From contig JADYZA010000063.1 of assembly GCA_020853375.1 (NCBI GenBank), positions 1 to 6,192 of the forward strand: a stretch of 6,192 bases of DNA. Direction: 5' to 3'. This DNA comes from Verrucomicrobiota bacterium. Its GTDB lineage: Bacteria > Verrucomicrobiota > Kiritimatiellia > Kiritimatiellales > Tichowtungiaceae. The notes below the pieces were generated by a model. The model searched no databases, had not been told where the DNA came from, and saw only the letters and a program-made list of their open reading frames with translations. The position numbers and the translations under genes are program-made. Shown in pieces: positions 1-5,408 of the stretch (position 1 is its first letter; each line of letters begins with the position of its first letter).

Positions 1-1
1 A

Positions 2-475
2 AAAGAAGGCTACGTACAGATCGCTGATATTTTCATTGAGACCGCTGAACAGGAAAAAGAGCACGCCAAGCGTCTGTTCAATCTGATGGCGGGCGGAGAA
101 ATTGAGATTCCTGCCAGCTGTTTTCCGTCCGGACCGGTCGGCACAACCGTCGAAAACCTGCTGGCCGCCGCCGCTGGTGAAGAGCATGAGTGGACCGATA
201 TGTATCCTTCCTTCGCGAAGATCGCCAAGGACGAAGGGTTTATTCTGATCTCTGCGGTTTTCAGCGCAATCGCTGTTGCCGAAAAACAGCACGACAAACG
301 CTATAAAGCTCTCGCGGCGAATATCAAGGCGGGCAAGGTGTTTGAACGCAGCGAAAAAGTTGTCTGGCGCTGTCGCAACTGCGGCTACCTGCACACTGGC
401 ACCAAAGCACCGATTAAATGCGCCGCATGCGATCATCCACAGGCGCATTTCGAGTTGCTCGGCGAAAACTGGTAA
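2..475 (+). CDS. rubrerythrin, C-terminal 157 residues (5' end outside the window)
   Basis: The protein is a non-haem iron peroxidase that reduces hydrogen peroxide in the cytoplasm of anaerobes. The reading frame is open from the first bases, and the visible part lacks roughly 35-40 residues of a typical 190-residue rubrerythrin, including the first helix. Visible residues 1-30 match the family's EGYVQIADIF...ETAEQEKEHAKR helix with its ExxH iron ligands. The middle carries the EEHEWTDMYP helix and a further ExxH (AEKQH), completing the four-helix diiron site apart from the missing first Glu. The C-terminal 35 residues are a rubredoxin-like domain with two CxxC pairs (CRNCGY and CAACDHP) that bind one iron. 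An ATG at 86 lies in frame but is internal to the conserved domain and is not the start. The gene ends 127 bp before feoB. The family assignment is secure. The true start and any upstream partner cannot be seen. Confidence 0.95.
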   Translation, partial: KEGYVQIADIFIETAEQEKEHAKRLFNLMAGGEIEIPASCFPSGPVGTTVENLLAAAAGEEHEWTDMYPSFAKIAKDEGFILISAVFSAIAVAEKQHDKRYKALAANIKAGKVFERSEKVVWRCRNCGYLHTGTKAPIKCAACDHPQAHFELLGENW

Positions 476-602
476 GCGGTTTGCAAAAACGCGGCGCTTC
501 CAAATACTGGAAGCTTGTCCGGTTATTGGAGCTTATTGTTCGGGTTTTATTCTCGCAACAGTACGTTTCGGTTCTATCATTTCCCTTCTGAATTGAGGCG
601 AA
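476..602 (+). promoter_or_regulatory. intergenic region expected to hold the feo operon promoter
   Basis: This 127-bp gap is the only sizeable non-coding stretch before feoB, so the feo promoter probably lies here. The best -35/-10 pair I can see is TTGGAG (526-531) and TATTCT (548-553) with a 16-bp spacer, which is weak (3/6 and 4/6 matches). I found no convincing Fur-box-like GATAAT repeats. Two related stretches, TGGAAGCTTGT (508-518) and TTGGAGCTTATTG (526-538), resemble each other as imperfect direct repeats. The ribosome binding site for feoB is GAGG at 595-598, four bases before the ATG. The promoter call rests mainly on position. Confidence 0.3.
496..514 (+). terminator. hairpin downstream of rubrerythrin, possible terminator
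   Basis: A perfect 7-bp inverted repeat (GCTTCCA at 496-502, TGGAAGC at 508-514) encloses a 5-base loop, beginning 20 bases after the rubrerythrin stop. No run of T follows, so it is not a textbook intrinsic terminator. It may be a weak terminator, an mRNA 3'-end stabiliser or a regulator-binding dyad for the feo operon. Confidence 0.4.
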
Positions 603-2708
603 ATGAAGCAGTTCACCATAGCTTTGGCCGGGAACCCGAATTGCGGGAAAACCACGCTGTTCAATGCGCTGACCAGCTCGCGCGGGCGCGTCGGCAATTG
701 GCCCGGCGTGACCGTTGAGCATCTTGAAGGCGAATATGAATACGGCGGTTCGACGGTTCGTGTCGTCGATCTGCCCGGCATCTATTCATTTTCCGCCGGT
801 TCGCCTGACGAAAACGCTTCTCGTAATTATATCCTCAAAGAAAAACCTGACGCGGTTGTGAACATCATCGACGCCCGCAACGTTGAGCGAGGTCTCTATC
901 TTACCGCCCAGCTTCTTGAAATGCGCGTGCCGCTCATCGTCGTTCTCAATATGATGGATTTGGCGAAGCGGCGGAATATCGAAGTGCAGGTGAAGCATCT
1001 CGCCCAGCATCTTGGATGTCCTGTGATCCCGGCGGTTGCCGCTCGCAAAGAGGGCTTGGACGATTTGCAAGCCGCCGTGGCGAATGCGGCGGCAACCCAC
1101 CGAGTGAGCCCGGCGATTGTAACCTACGACGAACAGGTTGAGAAAGCGCTCGCACGGCTGATTCCTCATGTTACATCTGCCGCTGAACGGGTTGATGTTC
1201 CGGCCCGCTGGCTGGCCGTAAAGCTGTTGGAGCGTGATCCGGTTGCCGAGGAATTGACGATTGGGGTCTGTGATGAACTGCTGAAATCAGAAATCGCCAA
1301 AGTCGAAAAGCACATGGGTGAGGATATCGAAATCGTCATGGCCGACGGCCGCTATGGATTCGTTCACGGCCTTGCGCTCGATGTCGTGCGCCGCACCGGT
1401 GAGCTGCGCAAAAATTTTTCCGATGCCATTGATCATATTGTTCTGAGCCGTCCGCTCGGTATCCCTCTTTTCCTTGCGGTGATGTATGCGGTATTCACCG
1501 TCACCATCACCTTTTCCGGCCCAATCACCGGTTGGATCGATGCCGCGTTCGGTGCGCTGCTGGTCGACGGATTCGGCGGCTGGCTCACCGGAATCGGTGC
1601 TCCGGTCTGGTTGAACGTGTTGCTGGCCGACGGAATTGGCGGCGGCATTCAGACGGTGGCGACATTTATTCCGCCGATCTTTTTCATGTTCCTCTGTCTA
1701 TCGTTGCTTGAGGAATCAGGCTACATGGCGCGCGCGGCATTTGTGATGGATCGCAGTCTGCGGGCGATCGGTCTGCCGGGTAAAGCGTTCATCCCGATGC
1801 TGGTCGGCTTCGGCTGTAATGTGCCGGGCATTATGGCCGCTCGAACATTGGAAAACCAAAGGGACCGCACGCTCACCATTCTTTTGAACCCGTTTATGTC
1901 GTGCGGCGCCCGCCTGCCAGTCTATGCGCTGTTCGCTGGAATCTTTTTTCCAAAGACTGGAGGAACCGTGATCTTCGCGCTGTATCTGATCGGCATTCTG
2001 CTGGCGGTCACGAGCGGACTGCTTTTCCGCCGCACCATTCTTAAAGGCGAGGCAACCACCTTCGTCATGGAGCTGCCGCCCTATCATCTGCCGCGCGTCG
2101 TGGCGATTGTTCAGCACACATGGGAACGCCTCAAAGAATTCATCCTGCGCGCCGGGAAAATCATCCTGATTCTGGTGTTGGTTCTGAGCGTACTTTGGTC
2201 GGTCGGAACGGACGGAAGTTTCGGTAACGAAAACTCAGATCGCTCGATCCTGAGCGCATTCAGCCGCGCCGTGACGCCGCTGTTTGAACCGATGGGAATC
2301 ACTCCTGACAACTGGCCCGCCACGCTTGGTCTCATCACCGGCATTTTCGGCAAAGAGTTGGTCGTCGGCACACTCAATACATTCTACAGCGCAGGCGGCG
2401 ATCCGGCGGCGGCGATGCTCGCGGCTTTTGACGGACAAGCTGGCGCATTCGCCTATCTGCTTTTTGTGCTGATTTATTCGCCATGCGTCGCCGCCATCGC
2501 TGCCATTCAGCGCGAAACCGGCTGGAAGTGGATGTCTTTCAGCGTCTTCTATCTCACCGCGCTAGCTTGGACTCTGGCGACACTTTTTTATCAACTCGCC
2601 ACGTTCGCCGCGCATCCGGCGCAGTCTGCGATTTGGATTGGCGCGCTTCTTCTGGCGGGGTTTTTATTCGTTTCCGCGCTCAAACTGGTTTCCCTGAGGA
2701 AAGGATAA
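603..2708 (+). CDS. feoB: FeoB ferrous iron transporter (GTPase-permease)
   Basis: This is the inner-membrane Fe(II) importer of the Feo system, 701 residues, of normal length for the family. The N-terminal G domain shows G1 GNPNCGKT (10-17), a G2 threonine in VGNWPGVTVE (Thr37), G3 DLPG (56-59), G4 NMMD (116-119) and a G5-like AARK around 146-149. A helical spacer (about 170-270) links it to the membrane domain, which starts near residue 280. The two family Gate-type segments are clear: GFGCNVPGIMAARTLENQRD followed by NPFMSCGARLPVY, including the conserved cysteines, and NWPATLGLITGIFGKELVVGTL nearer the C-terminus. The ATG at 603 has GAGG four bases upstream and places the P-loop at the usual distance from the N-terminus. 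It is the first gene of a compact operon, since feoA starts two bases after its stop. No lesion or missing motif is apparent. Confidence 0.98.
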   Translation: MKQFTIALAGNPNCGKTTLFNALTSSRGRVGNWPGVTVEHLEGEYEYGGSTVRVVDLPGIYSFSAGSPDENASRNYILKEKPDAVVNIIDARNVERGLYLTAQLLEMRVPLIVVLNMMDLAKRRNIEVQVKHLAQHLGCPVIPAVAARKEGLDDLQAAVANAAATHRVSPAIVTYDEQVEKALARLIPHVTSAAERVDVPARWLAVKLLERDPVAEELTIGVCDELLKSEIAKVEKHMGEDIEIVMADGRYGFVHGLALDVVRRTGELRKNFSDAIDHIVLSRPLGIPLFLAVMYAVFTVTITFSGPITGWIDAAFGALLVDGFGGWLTGIGAPVWLNVLLADGIGGGIQTVATFIPPIFFMFLCLSLLEESGYMARAAFVMDRSLRAIGLPGKAFIPMLVGFGCNVPGIMAARTLENQRDRTLTILLNPFMSCGARLPVYALFAGIFFPKTGGTVIFALYLIGILLAVTSGLLFRRTILKGEATTFVMELPPYHLPRVVAIVQHTWERLKEFILRAGKIILILVLVLSVLWSVGTDGSFGNENSDRSILSAFSRAVTPLFEPMGITPDNWPATLGLITGIFGKELVVGTLNTFYSAGGDPAAAMLAAFDGQAGAFAYLLFVLIYSPCVAAIAAIQRETGWKWMSFSVFYLTALAWTLATLFYQLATFAAHPAQSAIWIGALLLAGFLFVSALKLVSLRKG

Positions 2709-2710
2709 TC

Positions 2711-2989
2711 ATGTTCAGACGTCTTTTTCAAAAACAGCAACAACAGCGTTGCGGACGGCGGGTCGGGCAGGGGATTTGCTGCGCCCATCCGCTCAGTGAT
2801 TTCGCACAGGGCGCGGACGTAGTGGTGATTTCCAACAGCGATAAAAAAACGTTGGAAATGGGACTTTTCAGCGGTGCGCTGGTGCACGTTATGAAAAACC
2901 GCCCCGGCGATACCAGCATGGTCGTCGCCACGGGCGAAAGCCGTTACATCATTTCCAGAGAAGCCGCAGGTAAAATTCAGGTGCGCTAA
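2711..2989 (+). CDS. feoA: FeoA family protein with Gln/Cys-rich N-terminal extension
   Basis: This is a small cytoplasmic SH3-like protein that in the Feo system acts on FeoB, probably modulating its activity. It has 92 residues. The C-terminal about 65 residues fit the FeoA pattern: PLSDFAQGADVVVIS, then KKTLEMGLFSGALVHVMKNRPGDTSMVV, then a closing segment RYIISREAAGKIQV. FeoA proteins are commonly 75-85 residues, and here the first 26 form an unusual lead with KQQQQRC and further cysteines (Cys14, Cys23, Cys24) plus His26. The ATG at 2711 is chosen because an AGGAAAGG stretch (2697-2704) precedes it and no other in-frame start lies between it and the domain. Longer in-frame upstream sequence overlaps feoB and is not plausible coding. 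It lies after feoB, the reverse of the E. coli feoABC order, and its stop overlaps the next start by one base. Confidence 0.9.
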   Translation: MFRRLFQKQQQQRCGRRVGQGICCAHPLSDFAQGADVVVISNSDKKTLEMGLFSGALVHVMKNRPGDTSMVVATGESRYIISREAAGKIQVR

Positions 2990-3210
2990 TGCTGACAGAA
3001 ATTCTCAAACTGCTCAAAGAACGCGGGCCGATGTCGCAGGCTGAACTGGCCCGTCATTTTCAGACCGATGTCCCGGCAATGGTCGGCATGCTCGAAACGC
3101 TGGAACGCAAGGAGCGAATCCAACGCTTGGAATCCAAATGCTCGCGCTGCAAAGGGTGCGCCGAAGTTAAACCTGAAGACGCCGCGATTTTCCGATATTT
3201 GGAACGGTAG
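2989..3210 (+). CDS. feoC: FeoC-like winged-helix protein with CxxCxxC cluster
   Basis: This is a 73-residue predicted cytoplasmic winged-helix protein, the third Feo component. FeoC proteins are thought to regulate FeoB function or stability, or feo transcription, through a cysteine-ligated Fe-S cluster. Residues 1-46 form a helix-turn-helix fold (LTEILKLLKERG, MSQAELARHF, VPAMVGMLETLERKERI). A wing with three cysteines in CSRCKGC (Cys51, Cys54, Cys57) follows, then PEDAAIFRYLER. Enterobacterial FeoC has four cysteines with a different spacing, so the cluster here must be built differently, perhaps with ligands from a partner. The start codon overlaps the feoA stop (TAATG), a sign of translational coupling, and no strong ribosome binding site of its own is needed. 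Assignment rests on fold, cysteines and operon position. A generic MarR- or DprA-like winged helix is less likely. Confidence 0.82.
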   Translation: MLTEILKLLKERGPMSQAELARHFQTDVPAMVGMLETLERKERIQRLESKCSRCKGCAEVKPEDAAIFRYLER

Positions 3211-3272
3211 ACCCGGCGCAATGAGATGTTGAACGGGAGTTGGCTCGGTCCTATGCTCCCGCTTTGAAAACC

Positions 3273-3986
3273 GTGAAAAAAAACTATCCATTTCAGCGGC
3301 GAGGTAGTCGATCTGCGTTTGCGCTCAGTTGCCTGCTGCATCTTGCGTCCGGAATCCTGATATTTTTTGTGGTCAGGAAATTCGCAGACGAGTCCTATCC
3401 GTCGATGGGCCCGGGAGCCTCCGATTCAAATGTCATGCAAATCGAATTGCAGGCCGCCTCGGCTCAGCCCGAAGCGCCTCCCCCAGCACCTGCGCCCGCA
3501 GAGGTGCCGATTGAGCAACCACTGAAAATTCCGGATCCAGAGATTCGAGCTGAGCCCGTCGTCGCCAAACCGGTTGAAGAAAATTCACAGCAGGTTTCTT
3601 CCGTGGCGCAGACTGCTCAGGTTGCGCAACGGGCTTCCGCAACGTCGGCGCAGATCGAATCCTCCACGCCGTTGGCGGGGCGTGGCCGAACGGGAGAAGT
3701 CAACTGGCGTATGCTGGCGCTTGCGAAACTCCGCGCAATGATTGAAGCCGAAAAATATTATCCTCCATCGGCGCAGAAAGCGGGCTACGAAGGCCGGTTC
3801 CGCCTGCAGGTGAAAATCGGAACGGACGGCAGAATCCTATCGGCAGCCGTTTTGGATGGGAAAGGCCATCCCATGCTTCGCCACGCGCTGAAAAAAATTA
3901 TGACCGGCTTGCAGGGGCGAGATATCGGGCAGACGCTTCCATCGCCGCTGGACCTGTCATTTGAATTTGAATTCAAACTGAACTGA
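3273..3986 (+). CDS. TonB-family energy transducer
   Basis: TonB-like proteins sit in the inner membrane, span the periplasm and pass proton-motive energy to outer-membrane receptors for siderophores, haem and other ligands. From the GTG at 3273 the product has 237 residues. A basic N-terminus (KKNYPFQRRGSR) is followed by one membrane helix (about 15-34) containing SCLLH, matching the TonB S-x3-H motif that contacts ExbB. A Pro/Ala-rich periplasmic linker follows (about 62-105). The C-terminal about 90 residues are a TonB domain with the YPPSAQKAGYEGRFRLQVKIGTDG pattern and a closing beta-strand (LSFEFEFKLN). The start is uncertain. GTG 3273 gives the most TonB-like N-terminus but has no clear ribosome binding site, and an in-frame TTG at 3240 would add 11 residues but touches its GGGAG. 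No exbB or exbD is in view. The position 62 bp after feoC suggests an iron-uptake role, possibly on the same transcript. Confidence 0.87.
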   Translation: MKKNYPFQRRGSRSAFALSCLLHLASGILIFFVVRKFADESYPSMGPGASDSNVMQIELQAASAQPEAPPPAPAPAEVPIEQPLKIPDPEIRAEPVVAKPVEENSQQVSSVAQTAQVAQRASATSAQIESSTPLAGRGRTGEVNWRMLALAKLRAMIEAEKYYPPSAQKAGYEGRFRLQVKIGTDGRILSAAVLDGKGHPMLRHALKKIMTGLQGRDIGQTLPSPLDLSFEFEFKLN

Positions 3987-4004
3987 TTGAAGATACCCAG
4001 AATC

Positions 4005-4024
4005 GGCGCGGGTGAAACCGCGCC
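4005..4024 (+). terminator. GC-rich hairpin after the TonB-family gene
   Basis: A perfect 7-bp stem (GGCGCGG at 4005-4011, CCGCGCC at 4018-4024) closes a 6-base GTGAAA loop, starting 18 bases after the tonB-like stop. A strong GC stem at a gene end suggests a transcription stop for the feo/tonB block. It lacks the usual downstream T run, so it may work with Rho or protect the transcript end instead. Confidence 0.5.
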
Positions 4025-4092
4025 CTCCAAGACAACCAAAACGGTTGAGGTACGTGCCGCCCGCCTTCGATCATTTTCCCGACAATCTTAAG

Positions 4093-4108
4093 TGTACAAA
4101 TCTGTACA
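4093..4108. promoter_or_regulatory. dyad operator candidate, copy 1
   Basis: TGTACAAATCTGTACA is a 16-bp dyad with 7 of 8 base pairs matching, and one further G/C pair matches outside it (4092 and 4109). It recurs in near-identical form at 4126-4141, with centres 33 bp apart, about three helical turns. Both copies lie upstream of the ketosynthase gene. This is the pattern expected for paired binding sites of a homodimeric repressor or activator. The regulator cannot be named from the site. Confidence 0.6.
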
Positions 4109-4125
4109 CCTTGATTATTCTCCGC

Positions 4126-4141
4126 TGTACAAATTTGAACA
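4126..4141. promoter_or_regulatory. dyad operator candidate, copy 2
   Basis: TGTACAAATTTGAACA is a 16-bp dyad with 7 of 8 pairs matching and an AAATTT centre. Over 17 bases (4126-4142 against 4093-4109) it differs from copy 1 at only two positions. The shared consensus is roughly TGTWCAAATTTGWACA. A weak -35-like TTGATT (4111-4116) lies between the copies, so this copy may overlap the -10 region, but I see no good -10 box. Confidence 0.6.
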
Positions 4142-4161
4142 CCCCTAAGTGCCTTAAGTTT

Positions 4162-4166
4162 AGGAG
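4162..4166 (+). promoter_or_regulatory. ribosome binding site that fixes the GTG start of the ketosynthase gene
   Basis: AGGAG lies six bases before the GTG at 4173, an ideal spacing, and supports a GTG start over later codons. CCTAA (4144-4148) could pair with TTAGG (4160-4164) and partly cover this site, but the five-pair stem is too short to claim regulation. Confidence 0.75.
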
Positions 4167-4172
4167 ATTAAC

Positions 4173-5408
4173 GTGGAATCAGGAAACAGGGTCGTCGTGA
4201 CCGGAATGGGCGTAGTCGCCCCAAATGGCATCGGTCTGGATGCGTTTTGGGACTCCTTGATTAACTGCAAAAGTGGCATCGGGCCGATTACCCTCTTTGA
4301 CGTGTCGGATTATCCTTTGAAGGTTGCTGGCCAAGTTAAGGGATTTGACCTTAAGCGATATATGCCCGATTGCAAAACAAACCGTCTTGGTCGGCAAACA
4401 CAGCTGGGTTTATTAGCATGCAAGATGGCCATTGAGCATGCTGGGTTGACTCCAGAAATGTTAAAAAGAGAGGCTCCTCTACAATTTGTTATGGGTATTT
4501 GTAGTGCTGCAGCCGACATTATTGAACAGGCTAAAGAACTGATCATGACGAAGGGTGCAGATCGTGTGCGTCCTTATATGGTAGGGGCATCTCAGCCGCA
4601 TGCTGTTAGCGCAGTGATTGCACAAATGCTTGGGGGGGAGGTGTCGGTGACGACCTTGTCCTCGGCGTGTCCATCTGGGTTGGATGCCGTTGCTTTAGGT
4701 GCAAAAATAATTAAGGAAGGCCGTGCCGACCTAGTTATCGTCGGGGCCGCCGACTCTCCAATCAATAATACCGGCGTTGCTGGATTTGCTGCCGCAAGAA
4801 TTCCGTCGTTGTCCAATGAATTTCCTGCAGAAGAAACAAGTCGCCCTTTTGATGCCAAAAGCGACGGGGGGCCAATGTCAGAAGGCTCTGGATTTTTGGT
4901 TTTAGAGCGACTTGATTCGGCTTTAGCGAGGGGTGCTTCGGTGTATATCGAGATTCTTGCTGGGGCTACGGCAACAGATGCTCCGGGATCTGGGCCCTTG
5001 GATGGTTTGCGGCGTACTATGGATATGGCGTTAAAGAATGCTGGGATATCAGCAACAATGATCGACTATATTTGCGCAAATGCGATTAGTAGTATTGTGT
5101 CCGATAGAGCCGAAACGGAAGCTATCAAGCATGTTTTCGGGCAACATGCCTACGAAATACCAATAAGCTCGATAAAGTCTACAGTAGGGAACCCTTTGGC
5201 TGCAGCTGGCATCTTTCAGGTCATTGCCTGTGCTTTGGCCGTGACACATAAGACGATCCCGCCAACAGCAAATTTGAAAAATTCTGCTCCTGGTTGTGAT
5301 TTGGATTACGTGCCGTTGTTCCCGCGCTCGGCGACTGTAAACTATGCTTTGGCCAATATGCATGGAATGGGTGCCGAAAACAGCACGCTGATTATGAAAA
5401 AAGTATAA
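4173..5408 (+). CDS. FabF-type beta-ketoacyl synthase homologue lacking both catalytic histidines
   Basis: A 411-residue thiolase-fold protein of the FabB/FabF family, the length of a stand-alone condensing enzyme. Family hallmarks are VVVTGMGVVAPNGIG at the N-terminus, the nucleophile motif SSACPSGLDA with Cys166, the SRPFDAKSDGGPMSEGSGFLVLER region, and DRAETEAIKHVFG. In active FabF enzymes the two histidines sit in NAHGTSTP and KSxxGHxxGAAG. Here the aligned segments read CANAISSI (Asn303) and KSTVGNPLAAAG (Asn340), so both are Asn, while Lys335 is kept. The gating loop, usually NSFGFGGTN, reads NMHGMGAEN (395-403). Normal decarboxylative condensation is therefore doubtful. It could be a chain-length-factor-like partner, an acyltransferase or a divergent enzyme. 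The GTG start is backed by AGGAG six bases upstream. Base composition is lower in GC than in the feo genes. The next gene starts immediately after its stop, and no acyl carrier protein gene is visible. Confidence 0.9.
   Translation: MESGNRVVVTGMGVVAPNGIGLDAFWDSLINCKSGIGPITLFDVSDYPLKVAGQVKGFDLKRYMPDCKTNRLGRQTQLGLLACKMAIEHAGLTPEMLKREAPLQFVMGICSAAADIIEQAKELIMTKGADRVRPYMVGASQPHAVSAVIAQMLGGEVSVTTLSSACPSGLDAVALGAKIIKEGRADLVIVGAADSPINNTGVAGFAAARIPSLSNEFPAEETSRPFDAKSDGGPMSEGSGFLVLERLDSALARGASVYIEILAGATATDAPGSGPLDGLRRTMDMALKNAGISATMIDYICANAISSIVSDRAETEAIKHVFGQHAYEIPISSIKSTVGNPLAAAGIFQVIACALAVTHKTIPPTANLKNSAPGCDLDYVPLFPRSATVNYALANMHGMGAENSTLIMKKV

Noticed and set aside
476..602. Fur or other iron-regulator box upstream of feoB
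   Set aside because: I looked for GATAAT-type repeats and a clear dyad overlapping a promoter and found none convincing. The 496-514 hairpin is better explained as a gene-end structure.
1716..2117. Long reverse-strand open frames opposite feoB (also 786-1169 and 2111-2377)
   Set aside because: They are antisense shadows of a well-supported gene in GC-rich DNA, with no recognisable domains or ribosome binding sites.
3226..3267. Tiny 13-codon open frame in the leader of the tonB-like gene
   Set aside because: It lacks a ribosome binding site and any meaningful peptide, and is too short to call a leader peptide without conservation.
3966..3977. Perfect 12-bp palindrome TTTGAATTCAAA
   Set aside because: It lies inside the last codons of the tonB-like gene and comes from repeated Phe-Glu codons (FEFEFK) of the final beta-strand, so coding constraint explains it.
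4012..4200. Open frame on the + strand across the gap between the tonB-like and ketosynthase genes
   Set aside because: It starts inside a hairpin, runs through the two dyads and the ketosynthase ribosome binding site, and its product resembles nothing. It is a chance frame.
4632..4638. Run of seven G inside the ketosynthase gene, a possible phase-variation tract
   Set aside because: The frame is intact on both sides (LGGEV), the run is short for slippage, and nothing else suggests phase variation.
4173..5408. Calling the gene a standard housekeeping fabF
   Set aside because: Both catalytic histidines are replaced by Asn, the gating loop is altered, and no fatty-acid synthesis genes (acpP, fabG, fabD) surround it.
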